Shown here: positions 8,979 to 18,760 of the stretch, one piece after another
How positions within the stretch are numbered: position 1 is the first letter of the stretch
Layout: every line of letters begins with the position of its first letter
NCBI RefSeq assembly: GCF_030345795.1
Contig: NZ_JAUALB010000001.1
Coordinates: 124,001-188,000, forward strand
Length of the DNA: 64,000 bases
Source: Micromonospora sp. WMMA1363
GTDB taxonomy: Bacteria; Actinomycetota; Actinomycetes; Mycobacteriales; Micromonosporaceae
Direction of reading: 5' to 3'
Program-made: the position numbers and the translations under genes
The notes under the pieces: model-generated
The model's input: only the letters and a program-made list of their open reading frames with translations
Databases searched by the model: none
What the model was told of the DNA's origin: nothing

Positions 8979-9007
8979 TTGACGGGTTCTCGATCTCCCC
9001 CGATACT
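8979..9007 (+). promoter_or_regulatory. Probable promoter of the RHS toxin gene
   Basis: TTGACG at 8979-8984 and GATACT at 9002-9007 are separated by exactly 17 bp, a fair match to a vegetative actinobacterial promoter. The RHS gene start at 9045 would leave a leader of about 30 nt with a CCCCGGAG ribosome site. A short hairpin (GCGCTGG-A-CCAGCGC, 8926-8940) just upstream may end the oxidase transcript. Confidence 0.5.
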
Positions 9008-9044
9008 CCCGGGGATTGTTGATCAACCAGCCCCCGGAGTTCGC

Positions 9045-12000
9045 GTGTCTGCTCACCGTCGTATGGCTTTGGCCCGTCGTCGAACGTGCCGTCTGGCGCC
9101 GCTGTTGGTGGGGTCCCTGCTGGCGTCGTTGGTGGGTTGGGTTCCGCCGGCGCGGCCGGCGCCGGCGGTCGAGCCGGGGGGCAGGGATCGGTCGGCGGCG
9201 GTGTCGGCGGTGTCGGGTGAGCAGGTCCGCCGGGCGCAGATGCGGCGGTGGCGGGCGGCTCCGGCGAGGTTTCCGGGGGCGGGGTCGGCGGTGGTGGACA
9301 TGCCGGCGCAGACTTCGGGCCGGCGGCGGGGGACGGCGAACGTGGGTGGACTGCCGGTGACGGTGTCGTCGGTGGGGTTGTCGACGGATGTGCTGTCGGG
9401 GCGGGTGCTGGCGGAACGGGCGGCGGGTCGCGGTGCGCCGGGCAGGGTGCGGGTCGACGTCGTGGACCGGGCCGTGGCGAAGCGGGCCGGGGCAGCCGTG
9501 GCGTTGAAGGTGTCGCGGGCGGACGGCTTGTCGGGCGATGCCCGGGTTCGGGTGGAGATCGGGTACGGCGAGTTCCGTGACGCGTTCGGGGCGGATTGGA
9601 ACCAGCGGTTGGACGTGCTGCTGCTGGCCGACTGTGCGGCAAGCGCGCCGGAGAAGGACGCGTGTAGGAGCCGTACGCGGTTGGCGTCGGTCAACGACGC
9701 GTCGGCGTTGACGGTGTCGGCGGATGTGGATCTGATGGCCGCGCCGACGGCGGTGGTGGACGAGCCGCTGGTGGAGGCGTCGCCGGTTGATGACAGCCCG
9801 GCTGCGGTGGGTTTGCCGTCGGTGCGGGTGACCGGTTCAGATTCGCAGATCGCGCAGCCGCCGGCGGACCCGGTCGACCCGGCCGGGTCGAAGTCGACTG
9901 AATCGCGGAGTGTCGGCGCGGCGCCGCTTGCGGCGGGTGCTGGTGACGGCGCGGTGATGTTGGCATTGGCCGCGGACGGGGCGTCGGAGACGGGGACGTT
10001 TGGGGCGACGCAGTTGTCGCAGGCGGCGTCGTGGCAGGCGGGTGGTTCGTCGGGCGGGTTCTCGTGGTCGTATCCGGTTGGGGTGCCGCCGGTGCCCGGT
10101 GGCCTGACGCCGGAGGTGTCGTTGGATTATTCCAGCGCGGCGGTGGACGGGCAGACGGCCAACAACAACACCCAGCCGGGTTGGATCGGTGAGGGGTTCA
10201 GCTATGAGCCGGGGTTCATCGAGCGGTCGTACCGGTCGTGTGACCAGGACACGAACGTGACGCCGTACTGGTCGACGACGGCGTCGATGAAGGATCTGTG
10301 TTGGCGGTTGCCGAACGCGCGGCTGGTGTGGAACGGCAAGGCGACCGAGTTGGTGCCGGATGACGCGAGCGGTTCGCCGAACACGGCGACGCCGAAGGTG
10401 TGGCGTCTGGCCGATGACGATGCGACGAAGGTGGAGTACATCTCCGACCAGGGGACGGGGATCACCGGGTACTGGCACAACGAGCGGTGGCGGCTGACGA
10501 CCTCGGACGGTACCCAGTATTGGTTCGGGTTGTCGGCGGTGCCGGGTTCGGGCGCGTCGACGTCGTCGGTGCTGGGTGTGGCGATCATGGGCAACCACGC
10601 GGGGGAGCCGTGCTTCTCCTCGGCGGCCGTGACGTCGTCGTGGTGTCGTATCGCCTACCGGTGGAACCTGGACTATGTGGTGGACGTGCATGGCAACGCG
10701 ATGTCGTACCACTACAACCGGGAGGAGAACGCGCAGCGGATCTTCAATTCGAACGCGTCGTATGTGGGGTACTACCGAGCGTCGACGTTGGCGCGGGTCG
10801 AGTACGGGCTGCGTGCCGGCGTGACGAGTGGGTCTGCGCCGGCGCGGGTGGTGTTCACCACGTCGGACCGGTGCTGGGAGAACTGTTCCACACATGGCGG
10901 TAACTGGCCGGATGTGCCGTGGGATCTGGAGTGTACGGCGTATCCGTGTGGGGGTCCGACGTTCTGGTCGACGAAGCGGCTGACCAGGATCGACACGCAG
11001 GTGTGGACGGGTTCGGCCTATCGGACGGTGGACTCCCACGCGTTGAACTCGACCGTGCCGGGCACGGGACACTCAGGCGTCGGTGGTGTGTTGGCGTTGC
11101 TGTCGATCCAGCGTACGGGTTCGGACTCGGGCACGGGCGTGGCCGGCGGGAACGTCACGACCCCGCCGGTGGTGTTCGGCTACGGGGCGTCGATGCAGAA
11201 CCGGGCGCTGTTCGCGGCGGGTTCGGGCGGGGCGGAGTCGTGGAAGTTCAGGTTGCGGCAGATCGATACCGAGTCCGGTGGCCAGATCAAGATTGGCTAC
11301 AGCGGGGTGGACGCGGCGTGTGTGGGTGGGCAGGCCTCGCCGAATCCGGACAGTAACCCGCGTCGGTGTTTTCCTCAGGAGTATCAGGGCGCGTGGACGT
11401 GGTGGCACAAGTACGTGGTCACCCAGGTCATCGAGCATGACACCCGTGGCGGTGCTCCCGATGTCGTCCGCTCCTACTCCTACGGCATCACCGCGTCCGG
11501 GCTGCGCGGCGCAGGCGGGTCGATCGGGTCGAACACGTCGGTGTTGTGGCACCACGACATGAACGCGTTCGCCACCGGGCTGGCGCACCGGAGTTGGTCG
11601 CAGTGGGCGGGGTACCCGCTGGTGACGGTGACGACCGGTTCCGGGTCGACGGTGTCGAAAACGATGAGTCTGTACTTCCGGGGCATGAACGGTGACCGCA
11701 CCGACGCCGGTGACGGCACCCGCAGCGTGACGATCACGGACACCGACCACGGGACGGCCACCGACGCCCCCTACCGGGCGGGGTTCCTCAAGGAGCGGAT
11801 CACCTTCGACGGGGCCAAGGTGCTGTCGAAGGAGTTCTTCGACCCGACGTCGACCCGCACCGGGGTGCGGACGTTGAGCGCGACGTGGGCGGCGTCGGCT
11901 CCGGTGGAGGCGTGGCGCACCGAGACCGGCTGGACCAAGATCATGGACTGGGTCGAGGCAACCGGCACGTGGCGCACGTCGCAGACGAGGTGGCCCAGCT

Positions 12001-15000
12001 ATGACGCCTACGGTAACCCGCTGCAGGAGGAACAGCTCGGCGATCTGAGCAGCGGCGCCGACGACGTGTGTGTGCGTACCACGATGAACCTCAACACCAC
12101 CGGGGACCTGCGCCGTTTCGACGGTGCGACCGGTGCCGCAGCGCAGGGGACGGGGCTGACCAGCTTCGGCTCGTTCGACCACGTGTTCACCGGTGGTGAC
12201 GTCACCGGTGACGGGAAGACCGACCTGCTGGCCCGTAAGATCTCCGACGGGGCGCTGTGGGTGTTCCGCGGCGACGGCAGCGGCGGTTTCGACGCCGGCA
12301 CCCAGGCGCTCACCGGCTGGAACGTCTACGACATGCTGCTGTCACCGGGTGACTTCACCCGCGACGGCAGAAGCGACATCATCGCCCGTAAGCCGGATGG
12401 CACCCTGTGGCTGCACACCGGTACCGGCGCGGGTGGGTTCACCGCCACCGGTGTGCGAGTTGGTGTCGGGTGGGGCGGCTTCGACACGATCTTCTCCGTT
12501 GGTGACTTCGCTTCCAACGGTGTCGGTGACGTCATCGCCCGCAAGCCCAACGGTGATCTGTACCTGTACTCGGGCAACGGCTCGGGCGGATGGACCAACG
12601 GCAACGGCGGCACCCAGATCGGCAACGGCTGGCAGAGCTTCGACGCGATCACCGGCTGGAAGGACTACTCCGGCGACGCGTACCCCGACATCATCGCCCG
12701 CGGCCGTGGTGGACTGCTGCTGTACAAGGGCAGAGGCAACGGCGGGTTCCTCTCCGGTGTGACGAAGCTGCCCTACGGCATGGCCGCCGTGGACGTCGGC
12801 GGTGAGCTGGTCGCGGTCGGTGACGTCACCGCGGACGGTACCGAGGACCTGATCACGCGGACGCCGACGTATCAGACCGGCACCGTGCAGCGGCAGGAGA
12901 CCACGGCCGGCCCCTGCGCGGCCATCCCCGCCTATCCCGCCGACGCGCTCGCCGACGAGCGCTACTACTACGACCAGCCGGGTGCGTCGTCGCCGAGCCT
13001 GGACCGCAAGCCGTCGCTCGGCGATGTCACCCGCGTCGACAACGTCACGGACTACACCGGCGCCACCGCGAACTGGGTCACCACCAGCCAGGCGGTGCAC
13101 GACGTCTACGGCCGTCCGGACAAGGTCACCGACGCCCTGGGCCGGGTGACCGCCACCGCCTACACCGACACCAACGGCCTGACCACCCAGATCCGGGTCA
13201 CCAACCCGCTGTCGCACACCGTCACCACCGCCCTCGCCCCCGGCCGCGGGCTGCCCGTGACCGTCGCCGATCCCAACAACAAGACGAGCACCGGCCAGTA
13301 CGACGCCTTGGGCCGGCTGACCAAGACATGGGCCAACCGGCCCACCACCGGCACGCCGGACGCGGAGTACACGTACAACCTCAGCAACACCGCCGCCTCG
13401 TACGTCACCGCCAAGACGCTCGGGCCCAACGGCAACCAGATCGTCTCCCACCAGATCCTCGACAGCCTGCTGCGACCCCGCCAGACCCAGACCACCACAC
13501 CGGACAGCAAGCGGGTCGTCACCGACACCGTCTACGACAACCGGGGCCTGGTCGCCAAGTCATCGGTGTTCTACAACAGTGCCTCCGGCCCGACCACCAC
13601 CCTCGTCACCGCCACCGACACGGACATCGACCAGCAGACCCGCTTCGTCCACGACGCACTCGGCCGGCAGACCGCCGCGGAAGCCTGGTCGCGCAACTCC
13701 TACAAGTGGCAGACCACCACCGTCTACGACGGTGACCGCACCGCCACCATCCCACCCGCCGGCGGCACCACCACCCAGGACCTGGTCGACGTACACGGCA
13801 ACGTCGTCGAGAAACGCCAGTTCCACACCAGCGGCAGCCTCACCGGCGGCTACGACGCCACCACCTACACCTACAATCGGCGCGGCGAACTCACCGACGT
13901 CACCGACCCCGCCGGCAACACCTGGACCTACAGCTACGACCTGCTCGGGCGGCAGATCCAGGCCGTCGACCCGGACGCCGGGACCACGCTCACCGAGTAC
14001 CACGGCAACAGCACACTGCTGAAGGCCACCACCGACGGGCTCGGCAAGCGGCTGTACTACAGCTACGACAGCCTCAACCGGCGCACCGAGGTACGCGAGG
14101 ACCATTCGGCAGGGCGGTTGATGGCCGCGTGGACCTACGACACGATCGCCAAGGGCCAGCTGACCAGTTCCACCCGGTATGACACCGGCGGGCTGGCATA
14201 CACCACCAGCGTCGGCTCCTACGACGACGCCTACCGCCCCCTGTCCTCGACAGTGACGATCCCGGCGTCCACCGCGAACGGCGCCCTCGCCGGCACGTAC
14301 ACCACCTCAACCACCTACAAGCCCAACGGGGCGGTGGCGACGGTCAGCCTGCCCGGCGTCGGTGGTCTACCCGCCGAGACCCTCACCTACGGCTATGCCA
14401 CCTCCGGTGTGTCGACCACGCTCACCTCCGGCCAGGGCACCTACATCCACAACACGAACTACGGCTACGACGGGCAGGTGTCCCAACTGTTCCTCGGCGC
14501 CAGCGGCAAGCAGATACGACTCACCAACACGATCGACGCCGCCACCCGCCGCGTGACAGCCGCCCAGGTCGACACCGAGAACCAAACCACTCCCGGCACC
14601 TGGGATGACACGTTCACCACCGAGTACGGCTACCAGCACAACGGCCTGATCGCCGTCATCGCCGGCAAAACCAACGGCTCCCGCGACCAGGTCGAATGCT
14701 TCACCTACGACCACCAGCAACGCCTCACCGAAGCCTGGACCGAACCATGGTGGAGCTGCGACACACCCCAACGCGGCGGCGCCGACCCCTACTGGCGGCA
14801 GTGGACCTTCGACGCCAGCGGCAACCGAAAGACCCAGGTCGACAAACAACCCGACGGCACCGACACCACCTGGACCTACACCACCCCCACCCCCGGACAG
14901 GCCCGACCCCACTCACTGACCAGCGTCACCGCGACCGGACCCCAGGCCGGCACCCCCACCCGCACCTTCACCTACGACAACGCCGGCAACACCCTCACCC

Positions 15001-16325
15001 GCACCACACCCACCGGTAGCACCCAAACCCTCACCTGGGACCCGCAAGGGCACCTCGCCACCCTCACCGAGAACGGTGGAACCACCAGCTACCTCTACGA
15101 CGCCGACGGCAACCGACTCATCACCCGCACTCCTGACAAGACCACCCTCTACCTCGGCCACACCGAACTCGCACTCGCCACCGGCAGCGACCAGGCCGAC
15201 GGCACCCGCTACTACAACGGCCACGCCGTCCGCGACGTCACCGGCCTCAAATGGACGGTCAACAACCACCAAGGCACCGGCCACATCCAGATCGACGCCG
15301 CAGCCCTGACCAGCCAACGCCGCCGCACCATGCCCTACGGCGAGAGCCGTAACACCCCACAATCCCCCTGGCTCGGCACCAAGGGCTTCGTCGGCGGCAC
15401 CACCGACCCCACCGGCCTCACCCACCTCGGCGCCCGCGAATACGACCCCACCCTCGGCCGCTTCACCAGCATCGACCCACTCCTCAACCCCAACGACCCC
15501 CAACAACTCAACGGCTACAGCTACGCCAACAACAACCCCACCACCCTCAGCGACCCCGACGGACTCATCCCCCTCGCCACCAGCGGCGGCGGCGCCGAAG
15601 AAGAAAAACACCACAACGACAGAAACCAAAAAGTCACCTACAACACCCACAAGAAAAAGTGGACCGTCGTCAAGCCAAAGCCAAAGCCAAAGCCAAAGCC
15701 AAAGCCAAGGAAGGTTCCGCAGGACAAAACCGGTGGGAATAGGCCCGCCATCATCCTCGGGCCATTTGCCGTTGCGGCACCGAACCGCGAGGTGCTCGAG
15801 GCTGAAGTCAATAAGTACTCCGTCGACGGCTCGATGCTCGCGGGTGATCTTCCGGCCAAAGAGTATTATGTAGGTAGGGAGGTATGTAAAGCGCACCCTG
15901 ACTGGTGCACGCTAGAGGCGCTCGAGTCTGCAAAGTTGATCGATCAGATCGACGGCTTGGGTTACCATGCGCTTGCTGGTGGCTTCTACGCCAGCAAGCG
16001 GCCACCGCACAAGGCGACTGTTACGGTTTATGATGCAGCAGGAAACATCGTTCTACGCACCAACCTTGTCAGCGGAAACATGACTCCTCAGGAAAAGGCG
16101 GCGGGGTTCCCCCGAAATAGCCTCCTGACGCACACGGAGTCGAGAGCAACTCGTCACCACCCGCTACAGCCAGGCCAGACCATGTTGATTGAGGGCGAGT
16201 ATGCTCCGTGTAGCGCGTGCAAGTACGCGATGCGCGTAGCAAGTAAGGGCGGCGGGACTTACGTCTACACGTGGGACGGGAACATGAGGGTGTCGGTCGG
16301 CGGTAGGGCGATCCGTCGTCGCTGA
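9045..16325 (+). CDS. Secreted RHS/YD-repeat polymorphic toxin with C-terminal deaminase-like domain
   Basis: This 2426-residue protein opens with a signal peptide (positive residues, then LAPLLVGSLLASLVGWV). The GTG at 9045 with CCCCGGAG upstream was chosen because it places the signal peptide at the N-terminus. Then come an SpvB-like segment (FSWSYPVGVPPVPGGLTPEV), FG-GAP/VCBS repeats at residues 1050-1270 (GDVTGDGKTDLLARK and variants) and many YD repeats. The RHS core ends with GRFTSIDPLL through NPTTLSDPDG at residues 2139-2174. A KP-repeat linker near 2210 leads to the variable tip. That tip has HTE at about 2363 and PCSAC at about 2388-2392, the zinc and catalytic signature of the cytidine-deaminase superfamily. 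A nucleic-acid-deaminating contact toxin is inferred. DNA of the tip is visibly less GC-rich than the core. Confidence 0.88.
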   Translation: MSAHRRMALARRRTCRLAPLLVGSLLASLVGWVPPARPAPAVEPGGRDRSAAVSAVSGEQVRRAQMRRWRAAPARFPGAGSAVVDMPAQTSGRRRGTANVGGLPVTVSSVGLSTDVLSGRVLAERAAGRGAPGRVRVDVVDRAVAKRAGAAVALKVSRADGLSGDARVRVEIGYGEFRDAFGADWNQRLDVLLLADCAASAPEKDACRSRTRLASVNDASALTVSADVDLMAAPTAVVDEPLVEASPVDDSPAAVGLPSVRVTGSDSQIAQPPADPVDPAGSKSTESRSVGAAPLAAGAGDGAVMLALAADGASETGTFGATQLSQAASWQAGGSSGGFSWSYPVGVPPVPGGLTPEVSLDYSSAAVDGQTANNNTQPGWIGEGFSYEPGFIERSYRSCDQDTNVTPYWSTTASMKDLCWRLPNARLVWNGKATELVPDDASGSPNTATPKVWRLADDDATKVEYISDQGTGITGYWHNERWRLTTSDGTQYWFGLSAVPGSGASTSSVLGVAIMGNHAGEPCFSSAAVTSSWCRIAYRWNLDYVVDVHGNAMSYHYNREENAQRIFNSNASYVGYYRASTLARVEYGLRAGVTSGSAPARVVFTTSDRCWENCSTHGGNWPDVPWDLECTAYPCGGPTFWSTKRLTRIDTQVWTGSAYRTVDSHALNSTVPGTGHSGVGGVLALLSIQRTGSDSGTGVAGGNVTTPPVVFGYGASMQNRALFAAGSGGAESWKFRLRQIDTESGGQIKIGYSGVDAACVGGQASPNPDSNPRRCFPQEYQGAWTWWHKYVVTQVIEHDTRGGAPDVVRSYSYGITASGLRGAGGSIGSNTSVLWHHDMNAFATGLAHRSWSQWAGYPLVTVTTGSGSTVSKTMSLYFRGMNGDRTDAGDGTRSVTITDTDHGTATDAPYRAGFLKERITFDGAKVLSKEFFDPTSTRTGVRTLSATWAASAPVEAWRTETGWTKIMDWVEATGTWRTSQTRWPSYDAYGNPLQEEQLGDLSSGADDVCVRTTMNLNTTGDLRRFDGATGAAAQGTGLTSFGSFDHVFTGGDVTGDGKTDLLARKISDGALWVFRGDGSGGFDAGTQALTGWNVYDMLLSPGDFTRDGRSDIIARKPDGTLWLHTGTGAGGFTATGVRVGVGWGGFDTIFSVGDFASNGVGDVIARKPNGDLYLYSGNGSGGWTNGNGGTQIGNGWQSFDAITGWKDYSGDAYPDIIARGRGGLLLYKGRGNGGFLSGVTKLPYGMAAVDVGGELVAVGDVTADGTEDLITRTPTYQTGTVQRQETTAGPCAAIPAYPADALADERYYYDQPGASSPSLDRKPSLGDVTRVDNVTDYTGATANWVTTSQAVHDVYGRPDKVTDALGRVTATAYTDTNGLTTQIRVTNPLSHTVTTALAPGRGLPVTVADPNNKTSTGQYDALGRLTKTWANRPTTGTPDAEYTYNLSNTAASYVTAKTLGPNGNQIVSHQILDSLLRPRQTQTTTPDSKRVVTDTVYDNRGLVAKSSVFYNSASGPTTTLVTATDTDIDQQTRFVHDALGRQTAAEAWSRNSYKWQTTTVYDGDRTATIPPAGGTTTQDLVDVHGNVVEKRQFHTSGSLTGGYDATTYTYNRRGELTDVTDPAGNTWTYSYDLLGRQIQAVDPDAGTTLTEYHGNSTLLKATTDGLGKRLYYSYDSLNRRTEVREDHSAGRLMAAWTYDTIAKGQLTSSTRYDTGGLAYTTSVGSYDDAYRPLSSTVTIPASTANGALAGTYTTSTTYKPNGAVATVSLPGVGGLPAETLTYGYATSGVSTTLTSGQGTYIHNTNYGYDGQVSQLFLGASGKQIRLTNTIDAATRRVTAAQVDTENQTTPGTWDDTFTTEYGYQHNGLIAVIAGKTNGSRDQVECFTYDHQQRLTEAWTEPWWSCDTPQRGGADPYWRQWTFDASGNRKTQVDKQPDGTDTTWTYTTPTPGQARPHSLTSVTATGPQAGTPTRTFTYDNAGNTLTRTTPTGSTQTLTWDPQGHLATLTENGGTTSYLYDADGNRLITRTPDKTTLYLGHTELALATGSDQADGTRYYNGHAVRDVTGLKWTVNNHQGTGHIQIDAAALTSQRRRTMPYGESRNTPQSPWLGTKGFVGGTTDPTGLTHLGAREYDPTLGRFTSIDPLLNPNDPQQLNGYSYANNNPTTLSDPDGLIPLATSGGGAEEEKHHNDRNQKVTYNTHKKKWTVVKPKPKPKPKPKPRKVPQDKTGGNRPAIILGPFAVAAPNREVLEAEVNKYSVDGSMLAGDLPAKEYYVGREVCKAHPDWCTLEALESAKLIDQIDGLGYHALAGGFYASKRPPHKATVTVYDAAGNIVLRTNLVSGNMTPQEKAAGFPRNSLLTHTESRATRHHPLQPGQTMLIEGEYAPCSACKYAMRVASKGGGTYVYTWDGNMRVSVGGRAIRRR
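14546..15650 (+). repeat. RHS core-end direct repeat, copy 1
   Basis: This 1105-bp segment encodes the last YD repeats and the conserved RHS core end. It recurs at 17569-18673 with a constant offset of 3023 bp. I found one difference by eye (an A in copy 1, G in copy 2, within the codon pair for AGK near 14668). Sequence diverges abruptly on both sides. Such repeats allow recombination that swaps toxin tips. Confidence 0.92.
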
Positions 16326-16354
16326 ATAGCCCGACCTTCCAGAGAGGGTTGAAA

Positions 16355-16810
16355 GTGAGCATGTCGAACGACCCGCAGACTTGGGAAGTGCAGAGCGTTG
16401 AGATCGATCAGTATCTCGAGAAAGGCTGGTACTCGGTCGCCATCAACGCAACGAAGGGCAACGACGAGCTGTACTTAGAAATTCAGCTCGACACTGACGA
16501 GGAAGAGCGCGATGACGGCTACTGCATTGTCGACTCGCCTATCTATCCCGATTCCATGCATCTGTCGGAAGATCGTCTACGGCGGATTGCCCTCCACCGT
16601 ACTCTTTATGGTGGAATTGAGGAGTGCGGTCTAGTTGGACCGCTGCTGTACTTTGTGTTGTCGGATACAGCGCAGGATGCATTCGGCTGGCCAAGGCGGC
16701 TCGAACTGTCACTTTATTCCACGATGGCCCAGCTCGACTCGCTGCGCGAGGGATTGCTTAGGGTCTTTGGTGCGGTAGGCGATGCTGCGCGTCCGTTGCT
16801 GCGGATGTAG
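16355..16810 (+). CDS. Probable immunity protein for the RHS deaminase-like toxin
   Basis: The 151-residue acidic protein starts 29 bp after the toxin stop, the standard place for a cognate immunity gene. GTG at 16355 lies six bases after AGAGAGGG; TTG 16349 and ATG 16361 are alternatives. It has no signal peptide or membrane segment, as expected for a cytosolic inhibitor. Segments such as TLYGGIEECGLVGPLLYFVLS and FGWPRRLELSL recall the Imm10 immunity family, many of whose members accompany deaminase toxins, but that is from memory and unverified. Codon use is less GC-rich than in flanking metabolic genes, which fits exchange together with the toxin tip. Confidence 0.6.
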   Translation: MSMSNDPQTWEVQSVEIDQYLEKGWYSVAINATKGNDELYLEIQLDTDEEERDDGYCIVDSPIYPDSMHLSEDRLRRIALHRTLYGGIEECGLVGPLLYFVLSDTAQDAFGWPRRLELSLYSTMAQLDSLREGLLRVFGAVGDAARPLLRM

Positions 16811-16853
16811 AATCTGCTTGGTAGTCTGTCGTTGGATCTAGGGTGGGTGGACT

Positions 16854-17267
16854 GTGGGGCCTGATGCGCCGATTGGTGAAGCAGATGCACGCGCAATTCA
16901 AGAACGATGGTCCAAGGCTGGACTTGTTTCCGCTGATGTGCATCTTATCGCGACCGAAACTGAGGAACCTTCTCGGCTTTCGAACAGTCTGGGCCAGTGC
17001 ATCTGGGCGGTGTCTGAGCAGGGCCTATTCCTGCAACCTTTGTCGGACGAGTTGGCGCTAACTGAGCTTGGCTTCGGTTGGGCATGGAGACTTGGGGTCG
17101 TCCCGACGGAGGAGGGCATCCTCCTGGAAGTGGTTGAAAGCCTGACAGGAAGGACTCAGCACTGCGGGAGGATCCAGAATCCCGATCCCTTCTTTGTCGA
17201 TCGCCTACTTGCATTGACGAGAGATCGGGGGCATCTCCTTGAAGGTCCTCCAGCAGCATCTGTGTAG
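16854..17267 (+). CDS. Hypothetical protein in the toxin/immunity cassette
   Basis: The 137-residue product has GTG at 16854 and follows the immunity gene by 43 bp. I do not recognise it. It has no obvious membrane segment and ends in a proline-rich tail. The middle reads LGFGWAWRLGVVPTEEGILLEV, compatible with a small alpha/beta cytosolic protein. Its place between a complete toxin-immunity pair and a displaced RHS core fragment suggests an orphan immunity gene left by an earlier toxin. Its lower GC content than the surroundings supports transfer. There is no sequence evidence for the inhibitory role itself. Confidence 0.5.
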   Translation: MGPDAPIGEADARAIQERWSKAGLVSADVHLIATETEEPSRLSNSLGQCIWAVSEQGLFLQPLSDELALTELGFGWAWRLGVVPTEEGILLEVVESLTGRTQHCGRIQNPDPFFVDRLLALTRDRGHLLEGPPAASV

Positions 17268-17568
17268 GATTCTGTGCGATCGGCCCAACGGGTATGCACC
17301 TCGTCACCGTGGGTGCCAGGGCCGTTGCTGTTCGGCGGCTGATGGTTTGAGCTGGGATCACGTGATTGACCTCTGTGGAAGTGCTCGGGGCGGGTGACCT
17401 CGTCTAGGTGATCATGGAGGTCTCTATGCTCCCAGCCGGCGTTCCCACAACCTCATCACCGCCGTGACCGGCAGCAGCCCGAGAGCGCAATTATTACGCT
17501 GTGCAGTGGCCCCGGAACGCCACCGCGAGCACCAGGTGAATGAACGCCAGCCAGTCGGTCCCGTACCT
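17268..17568. other. Junction DNA before the displaced RHS fragment, with a small gene remnant
   Basis: No intact gene is seen in these 301 bp. On the minus strand, from about 17566 down to 17492, the translation RYGTDWLAFIHLVLAVAF runs into a stop. It resembles the conserved DWLAF-H segment of a small actinobacterial membrane protein family, so it may be a fragment left by rearrangement. The RHS duplicate starts abruptly at 17569 inside the next frame. The identity of the remnant is a weak guess. Confidence 0.3.
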
Positions 17569-18760
17569 CCGCCGCGTGACAGCCGCCCAGGTCGACACCG
17601 AGAACCAAACCACTCCCGGCACCTGGGATGACACGTTCACCACCGAGTACGGCTACCAGCACAACGGCCTGATCGCCGTCATCGCCGGCAAGACCAACGG
17701 CTCCCGCGACCAGGTCGAATGCTTCACCTACGACCACCAGCAACGCCTCACCGAAGCCTGGACCGAACCATGGTGGAGCTGCGACACACCCCAACGCGGC
17801 GGCGCCGACCCCTACTGGCGGCAGTGGACCTTCGACGCCAGCGGCAACCGAAAGACCCAGGTCGACAAACAACCCGACGGCACCGACACCACCTGGACCT
17901 ACACCACCCCCACCCCCGGACAGGCCCGACCCCACTCACTGACCAGCGTCACCGCGACCGGACCCCAGGCCGGCACCCCCACCCGCACCTTCACCTACGA
18001 CAACGCCGGCAACACCCTCACCCGCACCACACCCACCGGTAGCACCCAAACCCTCACCTGGGACCCGCAAGGGCACCTCGCCACCCTCACCGAGAACGGT
18101 GGAACCACCAGCTACCTCTACGACGCCGACGGCAACCGACTCATCACCCGCACTCCTGACAAGACCACCCTCTACCTCGGCCACACCGAACTCGCACTCG
18201 CCACCGGCAGCGACCAGGCCGACGGCACCCGCTACTACAACGGCCACGCCGTCCGCGACGTCACCGGCCTCAAATGGACGGTCAACAACCACCAAGGCAC
18301 CGGCCACATCCAGATCGACGCCGCAGCCCTGACCAGCCAACGCCGCCGCACCATGCCCTACGGCGAGAGCCGTAACACCCCACAATCCCCCTGGCTCGGC
18401 ACCAAGGGCTTCGTCGGCGGCACCACCGACCCCACCGGCCTCACCCACCTCGGCGCCCGCGAATACGACCCCACCCTCGGCCGCTTCACCAGCATCGACC
18501 CACTCCTCAACCCCAACGACCCCCAACAACTCAACGGCTACAGCTACGCCAACAACAACCCCACCACCCTCAGCGACCCCGACGGACTCATCCCCCTCGC
18601 CACCAGCGGCGGCGGCGCCGAAGAAGAAAAACACCACAACGACAGAAACCAAAAAGTCACCTACAACACCCACGAAAAGAAGTGGAAAGTCGTCAAAAAG
18701 AAGCAGCCCAAGATTATATCCCCGCCGAAACCGCCAACTAAGGCTAAGGCTGAGGCCTGA
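17540..18760 (+). pseudogene. Displaced RHS core-end fragment without a toxin tip
   Basis: The open frame gives about 406 residues. Residues from RRVTAAQV onward copy the RHS core end of the large gene through GRFTSIDPLL and NPTTLSDPDG. It then diverges after YNTHEKKWKVV into a short KP-rich tail, PPKPPTKAKAEA, that stops two bases before the IS256 left end at 18763. It has no signal peptide, no plausible own promoter and no toxin domain. This is an orphan RHS tip module of the kind that reserves alternative toxins, here apparently cut by IS256. It could still be transcribed or act as recombination donor. Confidence 0.75.
17569..18673 (+). repeat. RHS core-end direct repeat, copy 2
   Basis: This is the second copy of the 1105-bp segment at 14546-15650, in the same orientation 3023 bp away. 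The near-perfect identity implies a recent duplication or ongoing gene conversion. It ends at YNTH, exactly where the toxin tips begin to differ. Confidence 0.92.

Noticed and set aside
8979..9044. Earlier GTG start for the RHS protein
   Set aside because: It would put 22 residues before a clear signal peptide and overlap the -35 box; GTG 9045 has a ribosome site.
9837..12182. Two long Arg/His-rich minus frames inside the RHS gene
   Set aside because: They are antisense to repetitive YD/RHS coding sequence, with no motifs or ribosome sites.
14546..18673. CRISPR-like or tandem repeat array
   Set aside because: There are only two long coding copies 3 kb apart, with no short spaced repeats.
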